Shown: in pieces, positions 34,150 to 46,845 of the stretch
Layout of the letters: each line of letters begins with the position of its first letter
How positions within the stretch are numbered: the stretch's first letter is position 1
Assembly (NCBI GenBank): GCA_963932465.1
Contig: OZ010791.1
Coordinates: 320,288,283 to 320,352,282 of the forward strand
DNA: 64,000 bases
Origin: Maratus speciosus
Lineage: Eukaryota; Arthropoda; Arachnida; Araneae; Salticidae
Direction of reading: 5' to 3'
Program-made: the position numbers and the translations under genes
The notes under the pieces: model-generated
Databases searched by the model: none
What the model saw: the letters and a program-made list of their open reading frames with translations, nothing else
Told to the model about the DNA's origin: nothing

Positions 34150-35040
34150 ATACATTTTTTTTTAATATAAATTAATTAAATCCAAAAATAAAAAATATAG
34201 GAATCGAAAACGTTAATAAAAATAGAAGTTGGCACAAAAAATAATGAATTTTGAAAAGGAAACGGCAAGCATTTGACGGCTAACTTCGTCAGCCAATGAG
34301 GAAGCGAAGTGCATCGAATCAAAACTGCCTAAAAAGATCAATAAAGAAAGAGGATGACAGCTACGTCAGAGCACGTGACGAGCGGGTCGGGATAGGAGAA
34401 TCTCAGTCGGATTTGACGGCAAACTTCAGCAGCCAATGAGGAAGCGAGTTGCATCGAATCAAATCCCTTCGTTCTGAAAGAGATGAAGGAGGTGACCGGG
34501 GGTTGGGGGGATACTGAAAAATCAGAAAGAAACATGAAAACAAGATAATTTTTGGTAGAAAGTGGATGTTTATCGTTGCCAAATGCTTAGGCAGGGACGA
34601 TGTCGATAAAATAGAATAAAATAAGAGAATAGAGTTTAAAAATAAAGGGAATAAATTTAAAAAAAAAAACATGGTTAGAATTTAGAAAAACCTCAACGAT
34701 GCGTTTAAGGTGGTTCTTGCCTCCTTCTTTTGGAAGGTGGTGCAAAACCGTCATCTCGACTAAGGATGACAAGCGGTCTTTTTTACCGACAGAACTGTTA
34801 ATACTGTAAGTCTTAATTGACCGCAACGCTTCGTTGGGTATCACAATACGATCTCTGTGGAAATTTTGCGCAAGTTTTTTAATAACTTGCGAAATAGGTC
34901 GAATATTGAGATCCTTGTGAATGACATCGTTCCGGACAAACGAGGTTGCATTTACAGCCTGTCTTAAAATAGTATTTTGCAGAATTTGAAGTTTTTGCAT
35001 CTTAGTTTCACAGACAGATCCCCAAACCATAAACATCCCG
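34150..35040 (-). mobile_element. 5'-truncated Jockey-type LINE fragment
   Basis: On the minus strand the frame from 35,036 reads VWGSVCETKMQKLQILQN, then LRQAVNATSFVRNDVIHKDL and NIRPISQVIKKLAQNF. This matches the tail of a Jockey-clade ORF2 after the reverse transcriptase (family pattern: WG--cet---KLQ--QNk-LR---na---VRN--ihkDL). It is followed by a 3' region ending at a short poly(T) (34,154-34,162 on +), which would be the A tail. It was inserted into the Tc1 copy around it. No reverse transcriptase core remains. The exact target duplication was not found. Confidence 0.7.
34271..34470 (-). repeat. two-copy repeat in the LINE 3' region
   Basis: ATTTGACGGC-AACTTC and AGCCAATGAGGAAGCGA plus TGCATCGAATCAAA occur at 34,271 and again at 34,411 (offset 140), separated by a region with GTGACGAGCGGGTCGGG. 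Confidence 0.75.
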
Positions 35041-35467
35041 CTACAGCCCTCTATTTATATGGTTTCAGCAGCAGTCCAGAGGGCGCTGCAGCCCACTCAT
35101 GCGTAGTGACTCTAAAATTTGAATCATTTGCATAACACACTATACTTTGCATTCACTGAAATTTTCAGCTCAATGGCGTCTTTTCCTCGTGGTGTTGCAA
35201 TTTTCACAAACATGAGTGTAAAAAAAAATAATAAGTTGTAATGCCACATATTTAGTTATTATGAAGGGATGGTGATTACAGTGTTTTCTTACGCGTATCA
35301 TTTTTAAAGGTTAAGTGTTTCTTTATATATTTTTTTTCAAAGGAATTATTTTTTATTTAAATCCAATTTTTGGTTAACCCCGATTCTCTTTCAATCCTAA
35401 TCTCTATTGTCATCGAGGTTAGTGTCTCATGTAATGAACGATATTTTTGAAACTCAAATTGCTACTA

Positions 35468-36700
35468 CAGTGGAACCCCGCTAATTCGGACCCCGTTAAT
35501 TCGGATCTCCGGATAATCCGGATCGGTCTGGTCGATTTTTTTTTTTCAAGTTTGAGACGCGATCGGCAAATTTCCATAACATTCATTTATTTCATCCACG
35601 TATTCTGAATAAAAAAGTCTTTTCTGAGATCTTTAGAAGAATAGCTTAAGCATTCTTATTTAAACTCTTTGATGTTATCCTTTAAAGAAACAACAATGTA
35701 TCACTTTAAGTTTGGCAATTTTATGGTTCCGGGTGTTACAAAATATTTAAAATCATGCAACGTACCCATCAAAGTTGTTCTCCTAATTGATAATGCCTCG
35801 GCACGGCCTGAAGAAAGTCAACTGACAAAAGGAAACATAACGATAAAGTTTTTAGCACCTAATGTGACAGCGCTGATACAGCCAATGGATCAAGGGGTTC
35901 TTCAGAACATTAAGAAAGTTTATAAACGACAAATGCTGAATGAACTTTTAGAAGATGATGGAGAACATGGAGTGGTAGAGATTCTCAAATCAATCAATAT
36001 CAAGAAAGTAATCTATATGATTGCTGAATTTTGGGATCAGGGTGCTGAGAGTACTCTCCGAAAGTCGTGGAAGAATTTATGACCTGCAAATTGTGATTTC
36101 TAGAATAATAAGCTTGAAACAGAAGGAGGAATAAGCAAGAATGAAACAGAAATTACACCTGAAGATTTTGTGAGCATGTTAAACAAAATTTATGGTTGCT
36201 CGGATGTTGATATCAGCGACATTAGCAATTGGTTAGAATTAGAAAATAATAAAGGTTACGCCTCACTTATAGATGACGAAATAATCGCTTTGTGCACAAC
36301 TGAAGAAAACGAAAATGAAGATGATACAGACGAAAACACCATTACCAATGATGATCAACCAAAAGTTATTAGCCATAATGAAGCAACGTCTCATTTAGAA
36401 CAATTAATGGTTTATTTGAACGTTAGGTAGAGACTACACCCGACGAACTACTTATGCACAAGTGGATGCGTGACCGTGCGGCCCGCAAAAGGTATACAAA
36501 ACTGGCGCAGCAGAAGATTACAAACTTTATAATTATAAAGTAAACATTTTTACTATCTGTAAATATGTTTAATATAAAGGTGATTTTCTGTAAGTATGTT
36601 TTATTTTATTTCATTTTTTCTCATTCTCCGGATAATCCGGATTTTCGATAATTGGGATTGGGTCTGGTCCCAATTAATCCGAATTATCGGGATTTTACTG
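35468..36700 (+). mobile_element. Tigger/pogo-type transposon, internally deleted
   Basis: Ends CAGTGGAACCCCGCTAATTC (35,468) and, inverted, CAGTAAAATCCCGATAATTC (36,700). TA lies outside (35,466-35,467; 36,701-36,702). Subterminal CCGGATAATCCGGAT-type and GGTCTGGTC blocks occur in both ends. AATTCGGA-rich ends of this kind are typical of Tigger/pogo. At 1,233 bp it is about half the size of an intact element and keeps only the transposase C-terminal half. Confidence 0.9.
35669..36430 (+). pseudogene. Tigger/Jerky-type DDE transposase, C-terminal part
   Basis: The + strand reads VVLLIDNASARPEESQL and then FLAPNVTALIQPMDQGVLQN. The order L-DNA-aHp ... f-pPN-Ta-iQPmDQGvi is the second half of the DDE_1 (Tigger/Jerky/CENP-B-like) catalytic core, with the second Asp (LIDNA) and third Asp (QPMDQG) present. 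A stop at about 36,080 (after KSWKNL) and another after VYLNVR (36,428) break the frame. A downstream acidic tail (EENENEDDTDENT) follows. The N-terminal CENP-B-type DNA-binding domain and the first catalytic Asp are absent, so it is a dead, internally deleted copy. Confidence 0.85.
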
Positions 36701-36702
36701 TA

Positions 36703-38579
36703 TATCAAAGATTTGATTCAGTAAATGTACATAAATCAGTGCAAAAGTTCAGTATATTGAAAATATTATTTAAATCTTTGGAATAAACTATTCCCAATTA
36801 CATATACATACCTTTAGTTTGCAATATAAGTTTTTAAATTTTCAATTTTTTCAGCATCTTTTCGTATGATTATCAAAATTTTTTACTAACTTTTACAACA
36901 ATATTTACGGTATTAAGCTTCTAAATTCCTAAAAATTTCCTATAGAAGTAATAAAGAACAATTTTCAAATGTTATTTAATCTTTAAACGAAGAAAAACAA
37001 TTAACAAAATATTCATTGTAATTCACAAATTTTATTTCTTAATATAGGATATTTTAGCAATATTAAATGTTTAAATTTTAATTAAATAACTTTGTTTAGT
37101 TTTGTAACAAAAATTGTGAACTACGCACTTAAATAGTTTTACAAGCATGTTTTAGCTTTTAGCAAATTTATCCTTGCGATCCTTAATAACCCACTTTATG
37201 GTGTTACCTTAAATCCGAAAAGGGATGTATTCTTCCTTTTCATTCAGATTTAGCGTCATTATAAATTTAATTTTGGCTACTCTACATCTATTGTAAGAGA
37301 ATATTTCAATTCATTCGATAAATATTTATAACATGAAAATTATGTGAAGACATTAAAAGTAAATATAGCCTTCACTATTTAGAAATATTTTGCACAATTT
37401 TTACAAAATATAATTTCTATCCATAGTTTTATCCGTTTCTATACATAACATTTAGTTTTGTAATAATATATATTTAAAAAAATTGAGTGTATATTTGAAT
37501 CTCTATTATCTAGAACTATTTTTTTTAGAAATGCCACATAATGCGAAAAATGAATTAAATCTTTTTTTCAGTAATGAATTGAAATGAGTTCTATGGTACA
37601 ATTTTCTCCAGGAAAACATTTTTATGTAGAAAAATAAAATTTAATATATTTCTGTTAATTAATAAGTTTGTGAAACTCATGCTTTAAAAAGAAACTTTTG
37701 ACTGTTTATTCATTTTTGTGCATTTCTTTTTAACTGAATTTAAAAAAAAAGGATTGTTTATTACTTTTTACTTTTTTCTATCTACAATAGATGAAAGTTT
37801 TGTAATCGAAGTTTTTTTCGGCGAATTCACACATTTTAGGGAAATTATGACAAACATGTTTTTACAAAGTGTCCGTGTGTCTGTGTGTCCATCTGTCCGT
37901 GTCTGCGTGTGTCGCCATTGTACCATCGAAAAGTGTATGAAGTTATGCATAGAATTGAACCAAATTTCAGATATATGTTTTTAGCTACAACAAGCAGATT
38001 CCTTGTATTTGGAAATATTTTGCCGGAATGGGGTGAAGTATTCCACTGCAAGGGAAGCTGTAGTAGAGATTTGCGTATACTTTTCATAGCAAATAATATG
38101 TGTTACACACTATTGCACGTACTACTATATTTGGATACAGCATCTCATCTTTTTGCTTCCTTTTGGGAACAAGGGATTTCGAGCTTATTCTATCGACGAT
38201 CTCTTTCAGAATTTTCAAGCTATGTTTTTGAGACTTTCACAAAAGTTGCTCTATACATTTAGCTAATACCTTATGCATATTACATTTTGATGGAATTCGC
38301 GCATGCGCAGTGAGACATTATTTAGTGAACCTGCACATTTTTCATCCATTTTTTTTATATAATTTTTTTTTAATCTGATTACAGAGTTATGTGTACAATG
38401 TCGTTTGTCATGGTTCGGAAAAGAACATTCTTTTATATTAAGAAATCTTCATGTTATAAGCAAATTACTTCGTGAAATCTGGGATTGTTTTTATAAAAAC
38501 CTTAATTCTCCCCGAGTATACGTTCTGTACACATAAAAATGTACACAGTTTATTGCAAGAAGCTTCCTACTCATGTGCT
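36703..38579. other. AT-rich sequence with a TGTGTCYGT-type stretch
   Basis: There is no supported gene. GTCCGTGTGTCTGTGTGTCC-like low-complexity DNA at about 37,869-37,915 yields overlapping open frames on both strands (37,718-38,262), which I treat as repeat-derived. GCGCATGCGCAG occurs at about 38,299. Confidence 0.4.
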
Positions 38580-40140
38580 AATAATTTTCTATTAAGATAA
38601 GTAATCTGAGGTACAAAGATGTTACATAATGAAAAATGTAATTAAAATGTTCAATAGATTTTGAAATACAAGCTACATTTTTAGTAAAATATCTAAAAAT
38701 ACGTGTAAACTCATACACGTATATCCAAGGTTATAGATGCGTAAATAATAAAAACCTTAATTATGTTGCCAACGTCTTGCATTATATTTTCTTCTTCTAT
38801 TGCAGACGACAAATTGTTTATTGTTATAAAATTCCAAGTTTGCAAAAACGCTTTTGCGACATTAGTTTTTACAGGTTAATCGAGAAGATATTCATTTTTC
38901 TTCAATTTGTTTACGGTCCCCAATGAGGTTTCGGGAAAAAATCTCCACGGGTATATACTACGTCTAATATGCTTTTTGCGCATTTGAAGTTTCAGGATAA
39001 TCCCTCGTGTATTTTTTAAATAATTAGCAAAATGTCTAAAATCGCAAGTGGCCGGTCATCATGGCCATATAGTGTAGTAACTGAAGATAGTTTGCACCAT
39101 GTGATATTATCGTAGTGCGCACATAAAATCATTGCCTTTGAGAATTCAAGAAAATGGGATTCACTTCACAATTCTCTTAAGCGCATCAACTGTCAATATT
39201 TATAGTTTCGAATTATTGCCGAGAGCTGGCTGTATCAGGTTTTTAATTCTTTTATTGCATGAAAACTAATTTTGAAGTAAATTTTCCCAGAAATTTTCAC
39301 CGTAAAGACATTTCGCTAACTTCTAAACTTAAAGACTAAGAGTAATTCGGCAGAAAAAATCTAAGGAACGATTCAAGCAGAAATTTATTCAAATGTTTAA
39401 AATATATATATTTAACTATATCACTTCTATTTGTATGAAATGCATTATAAAATTTGCATTAATATCAATTCAAAAATCGAAAGCTGTAGAAACCATTCTT
39501 TTCATGCTATGATAAATAATTATGACTTTCATAATAAAAATAAAAATAAAACTAATTTTTGCGCTTAATTAAAGTTAGTTACACAAGCAATAAGTTAACC
39601 AACCTATTGCTTGTTAAATAATGAAATTTTAATGTTAAATCTTTAGTTGAAATGTTGTTTCGATTTTCTAAAGTTTTTAGAAACTCTATAAATTATTAAT
39701 TTCGAGAAGCATACAAACTTTAATGATGAAACTCTCTAAAAGTAATTATTTCATTCCACTAGTGGTAGTAGTTTAAATTAATATTTTCCCAAACAAATTA
39801 TATTTGAGAAATAATTTTTATTTAAAACTTTAAACTATAGTCAACGCAATTTCGTCATCTTGAGAATTTTCGCAATCTTGAAATTTTATAACAATACGCA
39901 TTTTGTTGTCTGCAATAGAAGAAGAAAATATAATGCAAGACGTTGGCAACATAATTAAGGTTTTTATTATCTGTGCATCTATAACCTTGGATATACGTGT
40001 ATCAGTTTACATGTATTTTTAAATATTTTACTAAAAATTTAGCTTGTATTTCATAACCTATTGAACATTTGAATTACATTTTTCATTATGTAACATATTT
40101 GTACCTCAGATTACTTATCTTAATAGAAGATTATTTAGAA
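38580..40140. repeat. long inverted repeat, ~270-bp arms, 1-kb loop
   Basis: The left arm 38,580-38,850 and right arm 39,866-40,140 are inverted copies with a few indels. Shared blocks: TTCTATTAAGATAAGTAATC, AATTATGTTGCCAACGTCTT, TATATTTTCTTCTTCTATTG. The roughly 1-kb loop is AT-rich and non-coding. The arms carry no recognised gene, so it may be a foldback-type element; no target duplication was identified. Confidence 0.75.
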
Positions 40141-41125
40141 AATCTATGATATCTACGATTTAAATGTCATATATTGACCTGAAACTTTGTTTATATGTAT
40201 AAAAATTTCATAGAATTTTGTTACCAAGACAACAGTCGTCGGATTGAAAAGGTGTTGTAATTTCTTCAAATCAAATATAGTATATGGGGCATTCTTACAA
40301 TCTTTTGCCTTTCGGGAATAAAAATCTGGTGAAATTAAACTTGCTAAAAGAACATTTTAATCAGATAGACGAATGCTTTAAGGATTCAAAATAAAGAAAA
40401 AATGGTCATCAGCGAAATTTTTTTTTTTATTAAACTGAGGTTTAAGTTAAACTTACGAGTTTAATTTTCCTTACCATTTTTCCACTATGACTTTCTATTT
40501 TCTTCTAAACTTTTACTTATAATGAATTTGCATAGTACTCACAAGACATTCAAATAAGAAATAATAGCAATGTAGTATTTTTAGTACATAATTTTGGTAT
40601 AACATTGTCTTAAAGGGATGTTAAAGAAGGGACGGTAAGGTAAAAAAAGGGATGGTACAGGAAAAAAGGGGCAAAATGGGAAAAAAAGGGACGGTAAGGA
40701 TGGAATGGTAAGGAAAATTACCAACTATTTCAGGCAAATGTTTTTAAGACTAAGTGATAGCCACAATGTTCATTTATTTTTTGAAACAGTTATTTACATT
40801 GGATTAAAAAAAACTTAACTTACCTCGAAAAGTGCAGGAATAAACCTTGGGGACGGTAAGACTACCAATAAAGCCACGATGCTTGAAATTGATATTTAAA
40901 TGCTGATTTATATTCTGCAGTAAATTTCCTGTCAAATAATTTTAGACGTTCTTTCTCTAGCATACTTTTGCATGAGAAAAAAGTTGAAAAAAATTCTGTG
41001 GCTGCATCTGAAGTGATTTTCTGTATAATTTTAGAGGCGGGACGGTAAGGAATCTAAAACCCAGGGACAAAGTTTAAAAAATAAAAACAAGCCTAAAAAT
41101 GTGTGCAGGTTAACTTTTTGCTATA

Positions 41126-44100
41126 TCTATTATATATATATAATACAAACGGAAATTTCGTTCCGAACGCCGAGATTTCGAGTTCTACCGCATGGATTTT
41201 GACGGAACTTATACCGTTAGATAGGTATCGTTTCAGGGAAGGTTTTAAGCTATAACACATCATTCTACCTAGATTAGTTATAGAATTATTACGGAAAATT
41301 CTTTTATATTGAACTTTGTAACTTCATATTTCCTTAAATATCTGGGCTCCTATTGGTCGTAGAGCTTAGATCTCGCGCCAAAAGTAGCTCCGAAGCACCC
41401 AAGCAAACTTTTCCGCGCGATTATTTTGCCGTCTTCCGATTTCCTCTAACTCTATTAGGGGCCCGCGTAGGGCCCCTTTAACATATTTTTCGTAGTAATT
41501 TCAGCAATTATCTTACATTATTCGTTAAGACCGCCACAATCCCGATTCATGTATCTACGGAAAGGTTGCACGAAGGAGTTTCGTTCGGATACGCTTTCGT
41601 TAAGAATAGAGTGCGCTCCCTGGTGGTGGAATGTGGAACTAACATAACGCGATATTGTTAAAATTGGGAAATCTAACAATGCGATCTGTTTTAAACTTTG
41701 AGATAGTTCATAACACATAATCTATTATCTATTCTATTATATATATATATAAAATCTATTATCTATTCTATTATCTATTATATATATAAAATCCAAACGG
41801 AAATTTCGTTCCGAACGCCTAGATTTCGAGTTCTACTGCATGGATTTTTACGGAACTTATACCGTTAGATAGGTATTGTTTCAGGGAAGGTTTTAAGCTA
41901 TAACACATTATTCTACCTAGAATAGTTATAGAAGTATGACGGAAAATTCTGTTATTTTGGGCGATAAGGTTACCATTTTATTTCTTGGCGAAATTCATCG
42001 TTGATAAAAAAAAATTCAAACGGCTATTAAACCTCGAAAAATAAAAGAAAAACTGTTACTAATTTTATTTAAATGAAAAAAAAAGAAAAAAAGAAAAAGA
42101 AAATCCGTTTCAATGAGTGATAATATTAAAAAACGGAAACATTTAATCAAAACCTGAAAGAAATATTTGTAATGCTTAAAAATTAATTTAATAAGAAATA
42201 TTACACTTGATACGCAATATTTGGCTCTTTATCGCTTGCGTTAGATATGGAAACGAATCAGAAAATTTGATTAGATGAAATTTTAACATTTTCTTTCTGT
42301 TCTGCTCTTTTCTTTTTTTTTTTTATATCTAATTGTCCCATCACGTGACTTAAAGAAGAAACAAGCAGATGTAATTATGAGTCACATGTGTAATTACTAT
42401 TTGTTTCTTTACAATTTTTTATTTTTCTTTTGTCGCCAAACGATGTGATTTTAAGCCAAAAATGCATAAGCGTGACATTAGCTTGAGGATGTTCTCACAA
42501 ATGGTGTTTTTTTAGGTGAAAGAGATCATTTTTTGGGTACATTTTCATATTCAATTGTAACTTATATAGATATCAGTTAATATTTTAAAAATGGAATCGA
42601 ATGCTTAAATTTCAGTGTGAATCTCTGCCACACATACATATTGTAAAATAATTTCATACTTTTTAAAATGTTTTTCGCCGTAATTCCGAAAGCATGTGAT
42701 ATTTATAAACTCGAACTCAGATCAACGAATATTACCCATTTTATATAAGCAAATATTATCTATTGTTTATTTCATTTTTTCTCAAGTCATATCGCCAATT
42801 TCATTTATAGGAAAATTCACAGATTCGAAATCTAGGAAATAAAGATAATTTTTAAGGAAATTTATGTTTTAATTCGTTATTACTATCGAAAAATTCAACA
42901 TTTTGAAAAAAAAAATTACAAGTCTTTTGTAATTCGTCATTTCTTCTTCGTCATTCTTCGTACTTTCTCCTCTGTTATGTAATATTTCAAATGATATTGG
43001 ACTAATTTTCGATCATCGATTCACCGCAAAATGGAATATCTAATATAGTATATAAAATAAAGTCTGGATTAGGGGACTAATTAACGCACAGCGCAAACTA
43101 CTGAACCTAAAATCTTGAAAATCGTGGTAAAAATACTTCTTATGACATAGACTTCTGCTAAGAAAGGACTTTCTAAAGTGTCACCCCTAATGGTTTTTGC
43201 ACGTGGAGGGGAAAAAAATCGAATATCAAAATTATGCGTCAAATGATAGCATATTTTAATGTAGTTTTGTATGCTGAATCGAATGCTACCAAATAAATTT
43301 TTATAAGTCCAACAGTTCATGACACATTTCATATTTTTCTAATTTGTGTGTGTCTTTGGCATCTAAACCTCAAAACTATCATTACATCCGTTACTCTAGC
43401 AACGGAAAAAATTCAAATCAACCCTTTTGGCTAAAAAATAAAAACGGCTCTATGAGTTTGAAATAAAAATGCAAGCATCTTAATTTTTTTTAAAAATAGT
43501 GATTTTATGTAAAATAAAAGGAAAAAAATTACTGAGAATTTAGCGTTATAAAACAAAAATGGAAAATGCACTACTTAGATATTCCGTCGACCAAAAATTT
43601 ATCGTCAAACTATAAGATTAAATGCCAATAATGGTTGATCGTAAATATCAAATTCACTTGAATTTAAACAAGCTACACGTGTTTACGTCATCAAGTGATT
43701 TTAATTTCGACGTTTTATTTGTATTTTTATTAATGTTATACTAATTTATTTGTTATTTCGTTATTTAAAATAAAGATTATGTCAATTTATATAATTTGGT
43801 GAATGGTTTGGCGATTTATATAATTTGGCGAAATTGGTCGACGGGATAACAAGTAGTACCAATGAAAATATTTAAGTATGAAAGCAATGTTTGTAACGAC
43901 TTAAAAATTATTTTCATATATATAAACTCGGTTTATGGCGTCAGATGCCATCATCCGAAGAATCTACAAGAGTCTTTTTCCATTTTTTCCGGTCATAGGT
44001 TCCTCAATGAAAGAAATTGGAATTGGAATAATATTGTGCGATTTATAAATTGCTCCTCGATAAGAAGAAAAAATGGTTACATTTATAACAACCGTGCGCA

Positions 44101-44953
44101 CATTTCGCTGATAGCATTTTTAAAATTCCCAGTAGCAGTAGTTACATTTTGCGTATGTAAATTAAAAATATTTTTTTGTTTTTAATTATGGCATTATTTC
44201 CTGTTATTGTTTATCTTTTCAGTTTTTTAAATGAAATTAGTATAAGGCATGCATTTTAAATGAAATGAGTGAAAGGTTTGTGTTTTAAATGAAAATAATA
44301 AAATAAGAATATGCTATGAAAACAATCTTTATTGATTTATTATCTGCGCCCGGCTGACATAAAAATATCACAAAAGCCACATATTCACTTTTCATATTTA
44401 CAACGTAAATTTGTATTTCATTCCGATTGTTTATAATACTTTCGTAGGATATACCACAATTAGTTAGGTAATAATTTTGGAAAGGTTTTAGTGTATACAT
44501 ATTGTTCAAGGGTACTTAGTTATAGAGCAACAGTAAAAGTTCAAAAATTAAGTGAACCTGATTATGAAAGTTTAGCCTTTTTAAAAAAATCTACAGAACA
44601 TATTTTGTTACAAGTGGCCCTGTTGCATGACTTTTAGGAATGGTGTTAGTATATACGATTTCATTATATGTTGATTAGTTACAGAGGTATTAATTCCTGT
44701 TGTCATAACGGTCTCATTACCCGACCATAAGTGCGCTGTTTATAATCAACTAAAACAATTACTTCTTAATTGCTAAATTTTGTCCAACGCTTAAGATAAC
44801 ATTATATCGCAATGGCGTTCGCATCGTTTTCAGTAATGTGCAAGGTCAAGCTGAAGATCCATATTGTTTAAAATACAAGTTCAAATTCACCATTTAGTTT
44901 AATCCAAGGTTAAATTGGCAATATTGACCAGCGCAGCGGGCATAGCCTGCTAG
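41126..44953 (+). mobile_element. non-autonomous Helitron, 3.8 kb
   Basis: It starts TCTATTATATATATATAATA (41,126) after an A and ends CTAG (44,950-44,953) before a T. An imperfect GCGGGC-ATA-GCCTGC hairpin sits directly upstream of the CTAG. TC...CTRR ends, a 3' hairpin, A|T insertion and no terminal inverted repeats define Helitrons (rolling-circle transposons). The copy at 18.7-19.6 kb shows the host repeat without the insert. No Rep/helicase motif was found, so it depends on a partner element. A second 5'-end-like segment lies at 41,774. Confidence 0.85.
41774..41978 (+). repeat. second copy of the Helitron 5' end
   Basis: TCTATTATATATATAAAATC, then CGGAAATTTCGTTCCGAACG and TTATACCGTTAGATAGGTAT repeat the first 200 or so bases of the Helitron (41,126-41,330) 648 bases downstream in the same orientation. 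It is preceded by a TCTATTA-rich microsatellite at about 41,720-41,773. Confidence 0.85.
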
Positions 44954-45278
44954 TATTTATATAAAACAGTAGTTCCAGTTTAAAAAAAAAATACATAGAA
45001 GTATTTTTATTGAAACAATTTTACACAGGCTAAAATACTAAACACTAAACTTAAAATCAGCATCATGGTCACGGGACGGTGTAGGAGTTTTCCTGGTATT
45101 TGGACCCCAACATCACCACAAAAATATTTATCTCATTAATATTGTTATGCAATCATGCAATGGGATGTTCCCCAGTATATGAGATAAAAAAACACACAAA
45201 AATATGTACTAAAATAAATAAAAATATATATTCAGGGATATAAATGTCAAAAGATTGTGAGAATGCCCCATATACTTT

Positions 45279-45963
45279 TTTCTTTTAAACGAGATCAAAA
45301 TTTTGTTTAGAATCGCAGTTTATTTAGCCATTGTCTTCATAATTCCAGTGTTAAAGATAAAAGATTGCGATAACATGAAAATTGAGAAATCTAAATTCAT
45401 GCAGTATTTAATGTTATTTTACGAGTTCTACAAAAGTAAATACAATTAAAAAACATTGTGATGTCAAATATTTGGCACAAAATTACACTTTTGTGTTTTT
45501 ATTTTGTTTTAATTTGCACGGGAAAGAACCTGAAAAGAAGCATACGACATTAAACATTATCAAAATAAAGCTAGTAATTTTGAATTATTTGAATCATTAA
45601 CTTGAATCATTAACTTGAATTATCTTGAATCATTATCTTGAAACCATTATCTTGAATCAATTTTATCACTCTAGAACTTAGATGGTTTTTTTTTAAGTAT
45701 TTTTCATTTTGATAGCAGTTCGTCTTTAATAGCATAAGGGATGCCTTTTATATACATATCTCACCATTACTTTCCCTACAGGATTTCTATCTGCAGTAAG
45801 ACCGCTTCGGCTTTATTACAGGATTTTGATTATGATGATGTTACAATGATTGGGACATTGTTCTAAGTAAAAACGTCATGTGTTGTAAAGAAAATTATAC
45901 AACATAGCTTGGTAATCAATTTTAATTAATTAGACAATTTGCACGATCCAATCATATTCAAAA

Positions 45964-45994
<31 letters not shown>

Positions 45995-46118
45995 TTTGCT
46001 GAAAGCTAATTCTTCATTAAATAATAAATAATTTAAATTAAATTGGAAGAAGTACTCTCAATAACAGATGTATATTTAAATCAATAATTATTACAATGTG
46101 TATATAAATAAAAATATA
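45279..46118. other. AT-rich sequence with short tandem repeat
   Basis: About 45,585-45,660 repeats TTGAATCATTA(A/T)C several times. A poly(T) tract lies at about 45,977-46,000. No gene. Confidence 0.5.
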
Positions 46119-46746
46119 CAGGGTGATTCAGCTCGTCGGTGACAAACTTTAAGGATCGATAGAGCACACCTAGACGAACATTTTTGAATAGGGAATGTAG
46201 GGTCCCTGACGCGATGGTAAGGCGCTAGGCGCTTTCGAAAATTTGGGTGCCGAAATTCGAAACGTCATAAAAACTAGGGAAATGGTTAGATTTTCTTGCT
46301 TGTTGCGTCGAAATGATTCTGTTTGTTTAGACTTTCTTCAGTACCAATTTGATAAGCGTATCTCTTAAAACATGGATAGGGGGCGCTGCAGACTTTGGAG
46401 AGCTAGACAACAACTTTAAGCCCGTTATTTTGATAATTTAACACATGCTCGCCAAAGTTTATACTCTAACTTAAAGTTTGAACCCAAAAGTAGAGCCCTG
46501 CAAAAAGCGTAAGAGCCGGAATAAAATGTCAAAGTACAGGGTGGTCGAAACTCGAAGGCTCCTAAGAGATAAACAAACAGATTTCTTGACTTATGGCATG
46601 CATTTTCATGATTCTGTTTGCTGGGGCTCTCTGAAACTCAGTTGAACGGTACAAAAAGAAACATCGATAGGGGGCGCTTTGGGCAAAAAACATAATTCGT
46701 TGACATTTCGGACGCTAACTGGAAACGGGGCGCTACGATCAGTTAG
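46119..46746 (+). repeat. left 628-bp terminal inverted repeat
   Basis: The outer 418 bases (46,119-46,536) end ...GTCAAAGTA. The inner 210 bases (46,537-46,746) start with a transposon-like terminus. The match to the right TIR is nearly perfect throughout. Confidence 0.9.
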
Positions 46747-46845
46747 TAATAATGAAAACACATTTTCTACCTCTGCTCAACACTTCTGAATAAATTTAGA
46801 CCAAAAACATCAATGATACTGGAAATTTATTTACAAAAAATAACA

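Larger units (their letters stand above)
32720..35218 (-). mobile_element. Tc1-family transposon interrupted by a LINE
   Basis: Ends CACTTATGTTTGTGAAAATT (32,720) and, inverted, CACTCATGTTTGTGAAAATT (35,218). TA lies outside both (32,718-32,719; 35,219-35,220). The inverted ends continue as GCAACACCA. The span of 2,499 bp exceeds a normal Tc1 (about 1.6 kb) because a LINE fragment occupies about 34,150-35,040. The transposase remnant reads on the minus strand. Confidence 0.85.
40612..45278. repeat. dispersed GGGACGGTAAGG-type repeat, copy split by a Helitron
   Basis: 40,612-41,125 and 44,954-45,278 together are collinear with 18,745-19,552. The break falls between GGTTAACTTTTTGCTATA and TATTTATATAAAAC, where the intact copy reads TTTTTTGCACAATATTTAT. 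GGGACGGTAAGG is repeated several times at the left. Confidence 0.8.

Noticed and set aside
37718..38262. Overlapping Cys/Val-rich frames on both strands
   Set aside because: Derived from TGTGTCYGT low-complexity DNA; no domain and no splice signals that fit.
43862..44185. 107-residue + strand frame inside the Helitron as a captured gene
   Set aside because: No motif, AT-rich codons and no similarity that I recognise; a chance frame is more likely.
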